From contig NZ_KE386888.1 in the NCBI RefSeq assembly GCF_000429345.1, positions 3,478-67,037 of the forward strand: a stretch of 63,560 nucleotides of DNA, given 5' to 3'. Both the position numbers and the translations under genes were made by a program. The stretch comes from Desulfovirgula thermocuniculi DSM 16036 (GTDB lineage Bacteria > Bacillota > Desulfotomaculia > Desulfotomaculales > Desulfovirgulaceae). The notes under the pieces were generated by a model. That model was not told the origin of the DNA. It did no database searches and saw only the letters and a program-made list of their open reading frames with translations. Below are positions 8,108-17,103 of the stretch, piece by piece (positions within the stretch are counted from its first letter, which is position 1; every line of letters starts with the position of its first letter).

Positions 8108-8954
8108 ATTCCTTCTCCAGCGCTTTTCTTAACGGGCGCGGCAGGAGGAAGGCACGACGGTAGGTTTCCTCGTCTAAGTAGCGCAGGTCCGGGGGGAACG
8201 GCTGCAGGGGCCTTCCTTCCAGACCTTTAAGGCAGAGCAGGAAGCCCCACAGGTCCTCATAGGAGGGGATGAATTCCACATAGGGCAGGACGGTGGGGAA
8301 AATACCGGACACCATGCGGTAGAGCCAGGAGAAGCCCTTACCGCCAAAAGCGTAATTTGCGGACGTTCCCTGCACGGCCACACTACCCTTTTCCTTTAAG
8401 ACCCTGTAAAGCTCCTTAAAGAAATTTTCGCTAAGGACGGTGGAGGCGAGGCCGAAAGGATCGTCGGTTACGTCTACCACGGCCACATCAAAGGAGCCCG
8501 CGGGGCAGGTGGCCACGTATTCCGCAGCATTGGTAAAGACCAGCCGGCAGCGCGGGCTGCCCGTCAGGCTACCTTTAAGATGTTGCCGGCATAGCTCTAC
8601 CACTTCCCGGTCTATATCAACCCCGACTACCTCTTTTACGGTGGGGTAACGCAGGATCTCCCGTACTGCCTGGCCTTCCCCCATTCCGCAGACGAGTACC
8701 CTTTCGGGGGCAGGGTGGGCGACCATAGCAGGGTGCACCAGCAGCTCGTGGTAGATGTACTCATCGGCTTCGGCCGATTGCAGTACACCGTCGAGAAAGA
8801 GGGAGCGTCCCAGTTTTTCCACATCGAGTATCTCCACCTGCTGGTAAGGTGTCTTCTTGCGCACCACCACGGAATGGACGCGGTAGAGGCGCAAGCCCCC
8901 CGTAGTGGCGTCTGACGTCTGGTACCACTCTTCTTCTCTCAAAACCTCTTTCAT
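8106..8954 (-). CDS. speE: Spermidine synthase-like aminopropyl/methyltransferase-fold protein
   Basis: About 282 residues. A small N-terminal beta domain is followed by a Rossmann fold. Motifs are FLDGVLQSAEADEYIYHE, VLVCGMGEGQAVREIL, GVDIDREVVEL and VVDVTDDP. Spermidine synthases transfer aminopropyl from decarboxylated AdoMet to putrescine. The GGMGEG and VTDDP variants differ slightly from the classical GGGDGG and SSDP, so another polyamine or a divergent role is possible. The ATG at 8954 follows GGAGGG on the minus strand. Upstream in-frame ATGs lack a ribosome site. It separates dacF from spoIIA, an unusual position. Confidence 0.75.
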   Translation of the reverse strand: MKEVLREEEWYQTSDATTGGLRLYRVHSVVVRKKTPYQQVEILDVEKLGRSLFLDGVLQSAEADEYIYHELLVHPAMVAHPAPERVLVCGMGEGQAVREILRYPTVKEVVGVDIDREVVELCRQHLKGSLTGSPRCRLVFTNAAEYVATCPAGSFDVAVVDVTDDPFGLASTVLSENFFKELYRVLKEKGSVAVQGTSANYAFGGKGFSWLYRMVSGIFPTVLPYVEFIPSYEDLWGFLLCLKGLEGRPLQPFPPDLRYLDEETYRRAFLLPRPLRKALEKE

Positions 8955-9129
8955 GGCTTTCCCTCCAAAAAACATTATACACCTTTCTTCTCTTAATTTC
9001 CTCCAAAATGTTGCTTTAGCGGCAATTTGCTTTTTAGCAGGAAATATGGTAACATTTAGCAGGAGGGTGTGGATTTGCCTTGGGCAAGAGCGGCATAACA
9101 CTACCGGCAATTTGAGGTGAGTCAGGCTT

Positions 9130-9486
9130 ATGAATGTGAATATGAAAAAGACAATAGAAGTGGAGTTTAAGGAAGGCACGCTCATTGCCCGCCTGGAAGG
9201 AGAGCTGGACCTGCGGGTGGCCGATTTGTTACGCAAGGAGCTGGAAAAGGCCATCGGCCGCTACCCCTTGCGCCACCTCGTCCTTAATCTGGGCCGGGTA
9301 ACCTACATGGACAGCTCCTGTCTGGGGGTCATTCTCGGGCGCTACAAGCGCCTGGCCCAGCAGGGGATCGGCATTTCGCTGGTGGGCCTCCAGCCTCAGG
9401 TACGAAAGGTCTGCGAGCTTTCGGGGTTGCTGCGCATTATGGCCGAGTACGGCAGCGAGGAAGAAGCAGTGGCCAAGGCCGGATGA
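9130..9486 (+). CDS. spoIIAA: Anti-sigma F factor antagonist SpoIIAA
   Basis: 118 residues, a STAS domain with the phosphorylation site MDSSCLGV (Ser62/Ser63). Unphosphorylated SpoIIAA binds SpoIIAB and frees SigF in the forespore. It precedes spoIIAB by 13 bases. GAGGTGAGT lies upstream of the ATG. The usual SigH-type promoter could not be assigned with confidence, although AGGAAAT near 9041 resembles its -35. Confidence 0.95.
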   Translation: MNVNMKKTIEVEFKEGTLIARLEGELDLRVADLLRKELEKAIGRYPLRHLVLNLGRVTYMDSSCLGVILGRYKRLAQQGIGISLVGLQPQVRKVCELSGLLRIMAEYGSEEEAVAKAG

Positions 9487-9499
9487 GGGGTGCTGCGAG

Positions 9500-9952
9500 G
9501 TGAAGGTAATTAACCAGCTGAAAATGGAGTTCCCCAGCCTGCCCGAAAACGTCGCCTTTGCCCGCGTGGCGGTGGCCTCTTTTGCCTCCCAGCTCGATTT
9601 TACCATTCACGACATTGAGGAAATTAAGGTGGCCGTGTCCGAGGCCGTGGCCAATGCCATCGTCCACGGTTACGGTAACTCCCGCGGGGGGTTAATCAGG
9701 GTTTGCCTCAAGCTCACCGATGAGGCGCTGGAAATCCAGGTGGAAGATCACGGCAAGGGCATAGAGGATGTAAAAAAAGCTCTTGAACCCACCTATTCTA
9801 CCGACCCCGAGAGGATGGGCCTAGGTTTTGTTTTCATGCAGGCCTTTATGGATTACCTGCACGTGGATTCCGCTCCCGGTAAGGGAACACGCGTGACCAT
9901 GGTCAAAAACGTACCGCGGGGTGCCGCTGCAGCCGCTTCAGAAAAGCATTGA
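9500..9952 (+). CDS. spoIIAB: Anti-sigma F factor and serine kinase SpoIIAB
   Basis: 150 residues with a GHKL ATPase fold: N-box EAVANAIVHGYG, G1 box DHGKGIED and G2 region GLGFVFMQ. It binds SigF and phosphorylates SpoIIAA. GTG start with GCGAGGTGAAG context. The C-terminal tail (RGAAAAASEKH) is low in complexity. Standard spoIIA order. Confidence 0.95.
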   Translation: MKVINQLKMEFPSLPENVAFARVAVASFASQLDFTIHDIEEIKVAVSEAVANAIVHGYGNSRGGLIRVCLKLTDEALEIQVEDHGKGIEDVKKALEPTYSTDPERMGLGFVFMQAFMDYLHVDSAPGKGTRVTMVKNVPRGAAAAASEKH

Positions 9953-9966
9953 GGTGAAAGGCGGTC

Positions 9967-10746
9967 ATGAGCACAAGGCTGATGGAGATGAACCTGCCGC
10001 GCTTTCCCCTGCTCAGCGACGAGGAAATGCGTGAACTGCTGCGGCGTGCCCAGGCGGGGGATAAGGCTGCCAGGGAAAAGCTGGTCAACTGCAACTTAAA
10101 GCTGGTGTTTAACCTGGTGCGCCGGTTTCAAAATCGCGGTTACGAGCTGGAGGACTTGTTCCAGATAGGCTGCATTGGGCTGATGAAGGCCATTGATAAG
10201 TTCGACCTGAGCTACGACGTAAAATTCTCTACGTATGCCGTGCCCATGATTGTGGGGGAAATAAGGCGCTTCTTGCGTGACGACAACCCCGTTAAGGTAA
10301 GCCGCTCGGTAAAGGAAGCCGCCTACCGCATCCATCAGGCCCGCCAGCAGCTGGCCGCCAGGCTGGGCCGCGAGCCCACGGTAGGAGAGGTGGCCCTGGA
10401 GGTGGGGCTTTCCCGGGAGGAAGTGGTTACCGCCCTAGAGGCGGCCCAGGCACCCACGTCCATTTACGAGACTTTGCACCAGGACGAAGGGGATCCCATT
10501 TACCTCCTGGATCAGTTACAGAGCGACGAGAAGGGCGACCTGCCCTGGCTAGATCACATTGCCGTGCAAGAAATGCTCAGGGGCCTGCCCGAGCGGGAGA
10601 GGAAGATCATTACCTGGCGCTTTTTTGAAGACCAGACCCAGGCGGAGATAGCCCGCCGCCTGGGCCTCTCGCAGGTGCAGGTTTCCCGCCTCGAGCGCCA
10701 GGCCTTGAAAAGGTTAAGAGAACTCATGCAGAAGGACGTGCCGTAG
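9967..10746 (+). CDS. sigF: Forespore sigma factor SigF
   Basis: 259 residues with sigma-70 regions 2, 3 and 4. Region 2 shows YELEDLFQIGCIGLMKAIDKFDL and region 4 shows TQAEIARRLGLSQVQVSRLER. It is the first forespore-specific sigma factor and drives early forespore genes such as spoIIR, gerW and spoVA-type genes. GTGAAAGG precedes the ATG. Length is normal. Confidence 0.95.
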   Translation: MSTRLMEMNLPRFPLLSDEEMRELLRRAQAGDKAAREKLVNCNLKLVFNLVRRFQNRGYELEDLFQIGCIGLMKAIDKFDLSYDVKFSTYAVPMIVGEIRRFLRDDNPVKVSRSVKEAAYRIHQARQQLAARLGREPTVGEVALEVGLSREEVVTALEAAQAPTSIYETLHQDEGDPIYLLDQLQSDEKGDLPWLDHIAVQEMLRGLPERERKIITWRFFEDQTQAEIARRLGLSQVQVSRLERQALKRLRELMQKDVP

Positions 10747-10824
10747 TTGGCCCCTTGCATAAAGGAAGCTCCGCTTACAGAAAATAGGGCTGGTCGAAAA
10801 ATTCAAGGCAAAGGGGGAGAAAGG

Positions 10825-11019
10825 ATGCACATTAAGGTAGCCGAGCTGGTGGGTGAATCGCCCAACGGCTGGAGGGCCGCCGTGCAGGCTGCCGTAGATG
10901 AAGCCTCCAGGACCTTCGGCGACATTGTCGGCGTAGAGGTGCTAAACCTCACGGCCAACGTGGAAAACGGCAGGGTGACCGAATACAAGGCCAACGTAAA
11001 AATTGCCTACAAGGGGTAG
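10825..11019 (+). CDS. Dodecin family flavin-binding protein
   Basis: 64 residues, MHIKVAELVGESPNGWRAAV at the start and a C-terminal strand ending NVKIAYKG. This is the dodecin pattern of one helix packed on three strands. Dodecins form 12-mers that store FMN or riboflavin. The ATG at 10825 is chosen with GGGGGAGAAAGG upstream; a longer frame from 10747 is not dodecin-like. It follows sigF closely and ends at a strong terminator, so it may be co-transcribed with spoIIA. Confidence 0.85.
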   Translation: MHIKVAELVGESPNGWRAAVQAAVDEASRTFGDIVGVEVLNLTANVENGRVTEYKANVKIAYKG

Positions 11020-11062
11020 CTGCAAAATTGCCAAGGAAAGCCCTCCGGGAGGAGGGAGCAAA

Positions 11063-11112
11063 AAGAACCCCCGCCCAGAAGTCTTGGCTGCCGGGCAAGG
11101 GGTTCTTTTTTA
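11063..11112 (+). terminator. Terminator after dodecin gene
   Basis: The stem AAGAACCCC (11063-11071) with GGGGTTCTT (11099-11107) is followed by a T run. A second small hairpin (CCCTCC/GGAGGG, 11041-11056) precedes it. Confidence 0.8.
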
Positions 11113-11353
11113 TGCCTTGAGCAAAAAATTTTTCCGCGGGTGCAGTTGCAAGCAGGAAAATTCAAGGAAGCGTTGAAACTATTAAGTAAGTTCTTTATGA
11201 AGAAATAATTGTCCCATGCAGTTGTAGAAGAAGGATATATTTCAATATAGCATGACACAGTAAAAGGGGGGTGCATTGGGGGTTCCGGTTCTGCATTTCA
11301 GAAATTTAAAAAATTGTTTAAATTACTAAAGCAAATGTTGGGGGGAATCAAGG
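11113..11353 (+). promoter_or_regulatory. AT-rich control region before TRAP transporter operon
   Basis: This gap holds no gene. It is clearly more AT-rich than its surroundings. AGAAATAATTGTCCCA at 11201-11216 shares the core GAAATAATTGT with a palindrome upstream of the 18168-19160 gene and is a candidate RpiR operator. A possible promoter is TTGTAG (near 11222) with ATATAG about 17 bases later. A GGGGGGAATCAAGG ribosome site precedes the ATG at 11354. Confidence 0.35.
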
Positions 11354-12364
11354 ATGGAAATGGCTAAAAAAAAGGCGGTTGCGCTGGTTGCTGCTTTTTT
11401 AGCCCTGGTGATGGCCTTTGCCGCCGCCGGTTGCGGGACTAAGGGAACGGGTAAGGACGGTGCTGCGGCCAAGAAAAATGAGTTGCTCTTTGCTACGGGC
11501 GGAACGGCAGGAACATACTACCCGCTGGGCGGCGCTATTGCTAAGGTTTGGAATAGCAACATACCTGGCATTAACGTTACCGTCCAGTCCAGCGGGGCGT
11601 CGGTAGAGAACCTGCGCCTTTTGGACAAGGGAGACGCCGACCTGGCCCTGGCAATGACCAATGTAGCCGACGATGCTTTTAAGGGAAAGGGTCAATTTAG
11701 CGCCCCCCTGAAAAACTTTAAGGCTGTGGGCGTGGTCTACCCGGACGTCGTACAGGCCATAGTAGCAGCAGATAGCAACATAAAGACAATCCAGGACTTA
11801 AAGGGCAAGAAGGTGGCCGTCGGCCCTACCGGTAGCGGCACCGAGGTCACTACGAGGATAATCCTGGCGGCCTACGGGTTGAATTATACGGAGCGGAAAG
11901 ACCTGCAGCCCGTGTACGCCACCTATGCCGATGCCGTGGACCAGTTTAAAGACGGCCACCTGGATTCCGTATGGAACGTGCTGGCGGTTCCGGCGGCGGC
12001 CATTCAGGATATCACCACCACCAAGGGCATCCGCTTCCTGAGCCTGGAAGGCCCCGAGTACGAGAAGCTTTTGGCCGAAAACCCCCTTCTCGTGCCGTAC
12101 GAAATACCTGCCGGCACCTACAAGGGACAGGACAAGCCGGTTAAGACGGTGGCCATTAACTCGGCCCTCTACGTCAGGGCAGACCTCCCTGAGGACCTCG
12201 TCTACCAGTTGACCAAGGTCCTGTATGAGAAGAAGGACGAAATTGCCCAGGGGCACGACCGGGGACGGCAGATCGACCTGCAGAAGGCCCTGGCAGGCAT
12301 AACCACGCCGGTACACCCGGGCGCGGCCAAATATTACGCGGAAAAGGGCATTAAGCTTCCATAA
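11354..12364 (+). CDS. TAXI-type TRAP transporter solute-binding lipoprotein
   Basis: 336 residues. A signal peptide ends in a lipobox with Cys27 (FAAAGC). The TAXI family motif LLFATGGTAGTYYPLGGAIA follows, then VQSSGASVENLRLL and KKVAVGPTGSGTEVT. It captures an organic acid or amino acid outside the membrane and hands it to the fused permease two genes downstream. Substrate is unknown; neighbouring aminotransferase and BKACE genes suggest an amino or keto acid. First gene of the catabolic cluster. Confidence 0.9.
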   Translation: MEMAKKKAVALVAAFLALVMAFAAAGCGTKGTGKDGAAAKKNELLFATGGTAGTYYPLGGAIAKVWNSNIPGINVTVQSSGASVENLRLLDKGDADLALAMTNVADDAFKGKGQFSAPLKNFKAVGVVYPDVVQAIVAADSNIKTIQDLKGKKVAVGPTGSGTEVTTRIILAAYGLNYTERKDLQPVYATYADAVDQFKDGHLDSVWNVLAVPAAAIQDITTTKGIRFLSLEGPEYEKLLAENPLLVPYEIPAGTYKGQDKPVKTVAINSALYVRADLPEDLVYQLTKVLYEKKDEIAQGHDRGRQIDLQKALAGITTPVHPGAAKYYAEKGIKLP

Positions 12365-12424
12365 AGATAAGCGCGGGCAAGGCCGGGGAAAACCTGGCCT
12401 TGCCGGTTAACTGATGGGGTAGAA

Positions 12425-13135
12425 ATGAGGGCTTGGCTGGCAATCGCCATACTGGCCGGGTTTCTGGTCGTCCAGGGAAGCGCTTTTAAAATTACGGCCC
12501 TGGAAATCGTGCACGGCAGGAGCGGCGCGTTGCTGTACCGGCAGACCGTACAGCCCGGAGAGAAGTTTCACCTGGTATTTACCCACTCTGTTTCACGGCA
12601 GCAGGTGGTGGAGATCTATGAGATTAGGCCGGACGGCAGATTGGCCGTGGTGGAAATGGACTTTGACACCAATGGGCCCAATTTGCCGGCAGGGCCTGAA
12701 GGGACGACCCGGTGGATAATTGAAAAAAACCGCTTTCGAGTAACGGGGTACGAATTAACGCTGGAGGAAATAAGCCTTTTTGTCGGGCAGGTAGTGGCCA
12801 ACCACCGCCTTATCATCGGGAATAAGGAGGTATCCCTCCAGGAAGTGGCAGGGCCGGGTGAGTACGTGAAAATAAAAGCCGCTTGCAGCCCTTTAGCTGA
12901 GCATGTTTGGAAGGAGGCGCAGTTATGGCTTTACCGGAAGTTAAAGCCGGTGCGGAAGGAATACTGCAGAAATACGACCGCGAGTCGGCATACAGGCGGC
13001 TATCGGGGCCACTGGCGGGAGCAGTGTCCATTATATGCATCATCTGGTCTCTTTTTCAGTTGTATACGGCAGCCTTTGGGGTTTTCCCGCCAACGCTACA
13101 ACGGGCACCGCACCTCGGCTTTGCCCTTGTGCTAA
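12425..13135 (+). CDS. DUF1850 protein with unusual 3' extension
   Basis: The first 150 or so residues match the DUF1850 type: an N-terminal membrane anchor, then VHGRSGALLYRQTVQPGEKFHLVFTH in pieces, and a GPGEYVKIKA end. DUF1850 genes often accompany TAXI TRAP permeases; their role is unknown. The frame stays open past the expected end and overlaps the permease gene by 211 bases, giving a low-complexity tail rich in Cys, Arg and Gly. The natural stop may have been lost by mutation, or the tail may be untranslated noise from a sequence error. The DUF1850 part is secure, the tail is not. Confidence 0.65.
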   Translation: MRAWLAIAILAGFLVVQGSAFKITALEIVHGRSGALLYRQTVQPGEKFHLVFTHSVSRQQVVEIYEIRPDGRLAVVEMDFDTNGPNLPAGPEGTTRWIIEKNRFRVTGYELTLEEISLFVGQVVANHRLIIGNKEVSLQEVAGPGEYVKIKAACSPLAEHVWKEAQLWLYRKLKPVRKEYCRNTTASRHTGGYRGHWREQCPLYASSGLFFSCIRQPLGFSRQRYNGHRTSALPLC

Positions 13136-14862
13136 TTTACCTGCTCTATCCGTTCAAAAGGGGCGCCAGGCGGGATCATATACCCTTGTACGATTTCCTT
13201 CTTGCCGCCTTATCGGCGGCTGTAACATCCTACCATGTGGTCTTTTACCGCGCGCTTATCGATAGGGCGGGAGCCTATACTCCGCTGGACATAGCGGTTT
13301 CCGCCCTGGGGGTACTTCTGGTACTGGAGGCCACCCGCAGGGTGGCAGGCCCGGTACTCGTTTCGCTGGCGGCGCTGTTTTTGCTATACGGCTACTTTGG
13401 CCCGTATATGCCCGGCTTTCTGGCCCACCGGGGGTACTCCTTTAGCCGGATAGTCACGCACAGCTTCCTCTCCACGGAGGGGATTTTGGGTGTGCCCATT
13501 TCCGTATCTTCTACCTTTATCTTTCTCTTCCTCGTGTTTGCCGCTTACCTGAGGAAGACGGGTATCGGGGACTGGTTAACGAAGCTGGCCATTGGTATTG
13601 CCGGGGGAGCAACAGGGGGCCCGGCCAAGGCGGCGGTCATAGCCAGCGCCTGCCAGGGTACGGTTTCCGGAAGTTCGGTGGCCAACGTGGTGGGTACGGG
13701 CTCGGTAACCATCCCCCTGATGAAGCATATTGGCTACCGCAAGGAGTTTGCCGGTGCCGTGGAAGCTGCGGCTTCCACGGGAGGGCAGCTCATGCCGCCT
13801 ATTATGGGCGCTGCCGCGTTTATCATGACCGAGTTCACGGGGGTATCTTATGCCAAAATTGCCGCCGCGGCGGCCATACCGGCCATTCTTTATTTCACCG
13901 GCGTTTTCACCATGGTGCACCTGGAAGCCAAAAAAGCAGGGCTTAAAGGGCTGCCCAGGGAAGAGCTGCCCAGTGCGGGCAAGTTGCTTAAAGAAAAGTG
14001 GTACTTGCTTACCCCCATTGCCGGCATTGTCTTTTTCCTGGTTACCGGCAGGACGGCCATGCTGGCTGCCCTTTACGGGATTATTCTTACCGTAGCGGTG
14101 AGCTTCATCAGCAGGGACACGCGCATGTCGCTCAGGGGAATTTTGCAGGGGCTGGAGGAGGGGGCGCGGAGCGCCCTGGGGGTGGCAGCGGCCTGCGCCA
14201 CGGCGGGGATTCTGGTGGGGATCATTACCCTGACAGGCCTCGGGCTGAAGATGGCCCACGGGATTGTGGAGCTTTCCGGCGGCAACATTTACCTCACCAT
14301 GCTCTTCACAATGATAGCCTCCCTTATCCTGGGCATGGGCGTACCGACAACGGCAAACTACATTATCCAGGCCACTATCGCTGCTCCGGCCCTCGTGGCT
14401 GCGGGGGTGAAAGTTCTGGCCGCCCATTTGTTTGTCTTTTACTTTGGCATCATTGCCGATGTGACGCCGCCGGTGGCCCTGGCCGCATTTGCGGCTTCGG
14501 GAATAGCTGGTTCGGAACCGTTCAGGACGGGTTTTGAGGCCTCAAAACTTGCCTTTGCCGCCTATCTTGTCCCCTACATTTTTGCCCTTTCGCCTTCCCT
14601 GGTTTTAATTGATGTAACGCCCCTGGAGATTATAAAAGCGCTGGTTACATCTATCATAGGCATGATCGGGGTAGGGGCGGCAATAGCCGGTTACCTCGTG
14701 CGCCGCTGCAGCTACTGGGAGAGGGCAGTGCTGTTTGCAGGTGGTGTCATGCTGGTTGACCCGGGTACCCTGACCGACGCGATTGGTATAGTCGTCGTTT
14801 CCCTGGTCTTTCTCTGGCAGAAGGTGAGGGCAGCAAAGGATGCTTTAGCCGGGAAGGCTTGA
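12925..14862 (+). CDS. TRAP transporter fused permease subunit (4TM/12TM)
   Basis: 645 residues with many membrane segments. The DctM-like part shows GGATGGPAKAAVIASACQG, SGSSVANVVGTGSVTIPLMK and LGMGVPTTANYIIQA. The ATG at 12925 follows AAGGAGG. It couples solute uptake to an ion gradient and works with the TAXI lipoprotein at 11354. The start lies inside the overlapping tail of the DUF1850 frame. Confidence 0.92.
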   Translation: MALPEVKAGAEGILQKYDRESAYRRLSGPLAGAVSIICIIWSLFQLYTAAFGVFPPTLQRAPHLGFALVLIYLLYPFKRGARRDHIPLYDFLLAALSAAVTSYHVVFYRALIDRAGAYTPLDIAVSALGVLLVLEATRRVAGPVLVSLAALFLLYGYFGPYMPGFLAHRGYSFSRIVTHSFLSTEGILGVPISVSSTFIFLFLVFAAYLRKTGIGDWLTKLAIGIAGGATGGPAKAAVIASACQGTVSGSSVANVVGTGSVTIPLMKHIGYRKEFAGAVEAAASTGGQLMPPIMGAAAFIMTEFTGVSYAKIAAAAAIPAILYFTGVFTMVHLEAKKAGLKGLPREELPSAGKLLKEKWYLLTPIAGIVFFLVTGRTAMLAALYGIILTVAVSFISRDTRMSLRGILQGLEEGARSALGVAAACATAGILVGIITLTGLGLKMAHGIVELSGGNIYLTMLFTMIASLILGMGVPTTANYIIQATIAAPALVAAGVKVLAAHLFVFYFGIIADVTPPVALAAFAASGIAGSEPFRTGFEASKLAFAAYLVPYIFALSPSLVLIDVTPLEIIKALVTSIIGMIGVGAAIAGYLVRRCSYWERAVLFAGGVMLVDPGTLTDAIGIVVVSLVFLWQKVRAAKDALAGKA

Positions 14863-14907
14863 GGTTCCCGGCTGGCGCATAACCAGGCTGTTAGGAGGAC
14901 GCCCAAG

Positions 14908-16248
14908 ATGAACGATAACGTTTTTTACAGGAACATCAGGAAAGAGTATCCGATAGTGGATAGGGGAGAGGGGATCTACCTGTATGATATCCACGGCAAG
15001 AGATACATCGATGCTTGCTCCGGGTCGGCGGTGGCCAATTTGGGGCACGCCCATAAAAAAGTAGTCCAGGCTATGAGCGAGCAGGCAAAAAGGATAGCCT
15101 TCGCCCACTTATCCAGGTGGACTTCCCGCCCGCTACAGAGATTGGCCGATATGGTGGCCTCTCTGGCGCCGGGCAGCCTTAATAAGTTGTACCTGGTTTC
15201 CGGCGGCTCGGAAGCTACGGAATCGGCCCTGAAAATGGCCAGGCAATACTACCTGGAAAGGGATGGCAGGAGCTCCAAGTACAAGGTAATCTCCCGCTGG
15301 ATAAGCTTTCACGGCAACACGATCGGCGCCCTCTCCATGACCGGCGATGTAAGGCGGAAAAAGTATGGCCCGCTGCTCTTAAACTTTCCCAAAGTAGCTC
15401 CTGCCTATTGTTACAGGTGCTTTTTCAAGAGGGAGCCGGAAAATTGTGGCCTGGAATGTGCGTACGACCTGGAGCGGGTAATTAAGCTGGAAGGGCCGGA
15501 GACCATTGCCGCTTTTATTGCCGAGCCCGTAGTGGGGGCGGCTGCGGGTGCCCTTGTTCCGCCGCCGGATTACTTCAAGGTCATCCGGGAAATCTGCGAC
15601 CGGTACGACATACTGTTTATTGCCGATGAGGTGATGACGGGGTTTGGCCGCACGGGCACCATGTTTGCCGTGGAGCAATTCGGCGTGGTCCCGGACATCA
15701 TCTGCGTGGCCAAGGGCATGAGTGCCGGCTACATTCCTCTGGGCGGGTTGATTGTCAAGGACGAGATTTACGAAGTTTTCAAGCACGGATCGGGGGTTTT
15801 CGTGCACGGCCATACATACGGGGGCAATCCCCTGGCGGCGGCAGTGGCCGTGGCCGTTATTGAGGTTCTGCTGGAAGAAAAGCTGGTGGAGAACTCCCGC
15901 GTAATGGGGGAATACTTGCTTGAGCAGCTGAAGGAAAATCTGAGCAAGTTTTCCATAGTCGGCGACATACGCGGCCGCGGCTTAATGCTGGGTGTAGAGC
16001 TGGTGGCCGATAAGGCTACCAAGCGGCCTTTTGACCCGAAGCTAAACATGGCCGAAAGGGTTACACTCAAGCTCATGGAGCACGGCGTAATTGTCTACCC
16101 GGGTACAGGTGCTGCCGACGGGGAGGCGGGGGATCACTTTTTGCTGGCGCCGCCCTTAATTATCACCAAAGAACAGGTGGACGAACTGGTAGGGTTGATG
16201 GTTAAAGCTTTTGCGGAGCTGGAAAAGGATTTGGTAAAGGGGTTGTAG
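14908..16248 (+). CDS. Class III PLP-dependent aminotransferase
   Basis: 446 residues. PLP site features are GGSEATESALK, the Asp240 of FIADEVMTGFGRTG, and the Schiff-base Lys269 in CVAKGMSAGYIPLGG. A four-Cys motif at 168-184 (CYRC and CGLEC) could bind a metal. The family includes omega-amino acid and beta-alanine transaminases. Lying four bases before a beta-keto acid cleavage enzyme, it may supply a beta-keto acid from a beta-amino acid. That link is inference. GGAGGACGCCCAAG precedes the ATG. Confidence 0.88.
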   Translation: MNDNVFYRNIRKEYPIVDRGEGIYLYDIHGKRYIDACSGSAVANLGHAHKKVVQAMSEQAKRIAFAHLSRWTSRPLQRLADMVASLAPGSLNKLYLVSGGSEATESALKMARQYYLERDGRSSKYKVISRWISFHGNTIGALSMTGDVRRKKYGPLLLNFPKVAPAYCYRCFFKREPENCGLECAYDLERVIKLEGPETIAAFIAEPVVGAAAGALVPPPDYFKVIREICDRYDILFIADEVMTGFGRTGTMFAVEQFGVVPDIICVAKGMSAGYIPLGGLIVKDEIYEVFKHGSGVFVHGHTYGGNPLAAAVAVAVIEVLLEEKLVENSRVMGEYLLEQLKENLSKFSIVGDIRGRGLMLGVELVADKATKRPFDPKLNMAERVTLKLMEHGVIVYPGTGAADGEAGDHFLLAPPLIITKEQVDELVGLMVKAFAELEKDLVKGL

Positions 16249-16252
16249 GGTA

Positions 16253-17074
16253 ATGGAAAAGCTCATCATTACCATTGCTCCAACCGGCAACGTGCCGACG
16301 AGGGAGATGACGCCACACGTGCCGGTTACTCCGGAAGAGATAGCCAGGGACATTATGGATTGCTACAGGGCGGGGGCCGCCGTGGCTCACATCCATGCCC
16401 GGGATGAAAATCAAAAACCCACGCATAAAGTTGAATTTTTCGCGGAGATCTTGCGCCGCCTTGACGAACTTGGCTGCCCCGTCATCCGCCAGCTTTCCAC
16501 CGGCGGCCGCCACGGCAGAACTCTGGAGGAACGATCTGCAAACCTCCAGCTCAACCCGGAGATGGCCAGCCTCTGCACCGGCTCGACCAACTTCCCTAAC
16601 ATGGCTTATGTTAACCCGCCGGACCTGGTGGAACACCTCGCCAGGATCATGCTGGAAAGAAACATCAAGCCCGAGATAGAGGTCTTCGACACGGCCATGA
16701 TCAATAACGCCGTGCTTTTAAAGGAAGCCGGCCTGCTTCGCGAGCCCCTCCATTTTAACTTTGTCCTGGGCATCCGCGGGGCCCTCCCGGCTACGCCGAA
16801 GAACCTGTTCCACCTGGTGGAAAGCCTGCCGCCCGGTTCTACCTGGACGGTAACCGTTATCGGCCCGCAGCACGTTTACCTCTCGACCATTGCCCTTGCC
16901 ATGGGGGGTCACGTGCGCGTGGGCATAGAGGATAACATTTATTACCAAAAAGGGGTGCTGGCCAAAAATGTGCAGCTTGTGGAAAGGATCGTGCGCATAG
17001 CACGCGCGGTGGGGCGGGATATTGCCACCCCGGATGAGGCGCGCCGCATTCTGGGGCTCAAGGGCAACTCTTGA
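16253..17074 (+). CDS. Beta-keto acid cleavage enzyme (BKACE, DUF849)
   Basis: 273 residues, TIM-barrel family of 3-keto-5-aminohexanoate cleavage enzyme (Kce). The zinc ligands His46 and His48 are in AHIHARDE and the third, Glu226, is in HVRVGIEDN. Members condense a beta-keto acid with acetyl-CoA to give acetoacetate (or a relative) and a new acyl-CoA. Substrate varies widely in this family and cannot be fixed here. The lysine-fermentation genes that accompany true kce are absent from the window. Confidence 0.88.
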   Translation: MEKLIITIAPTGNVPTREMTPHVPVTPEEIARDIMDCYRAGAAVAHIHARDENQKPTHKVEFFAEILRRLDELGCPVIRQLSTGGRHGRTLEERSANLQLNPEMASLCTGSTNFPNMAYVNPPDLVEHLARIMLERNIKPEIEVFDTAMINNAVLLKEAGLLREPLHFNFVLGIRGALPATPKNLFHLVESLPPGSTWTVTVIGPQHVYLSTIALAMGGHVRVGIEDNIYYQKGVLAKNVQLVERIVRIARAVGRDIATPDEARRILGLKGNS

Positions 17075-17078
17075 AAAA

Positions 17079-17103
17079 ACGAAAGAGCCCCCGCAGTAGG
17101 GCT
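17079..17103 (-). terminator. Terminator for the RpiR gene (minus strand)
   Basis: AGCCC (17086-17090) pairs with GGGCT (17099-17103). Read on the minus strand the hairpin is followed by CTTTCG and six T. The stem is short, so strength is moderate. Confidence 0.45.

Noticed and set aside
9030-9060. SigH promoter for spoIIA
   Set aside because: AGGAAAT resembles the -35, but no GAAT-type -10 lies at the right distance.
16253-17074. Lysine fermentation assignment (kce) for the BKACE gene
   Set aside because: The partner genes kamA, kamDE, kdd and kal are absent here, so only the general BKACE family call is justified.
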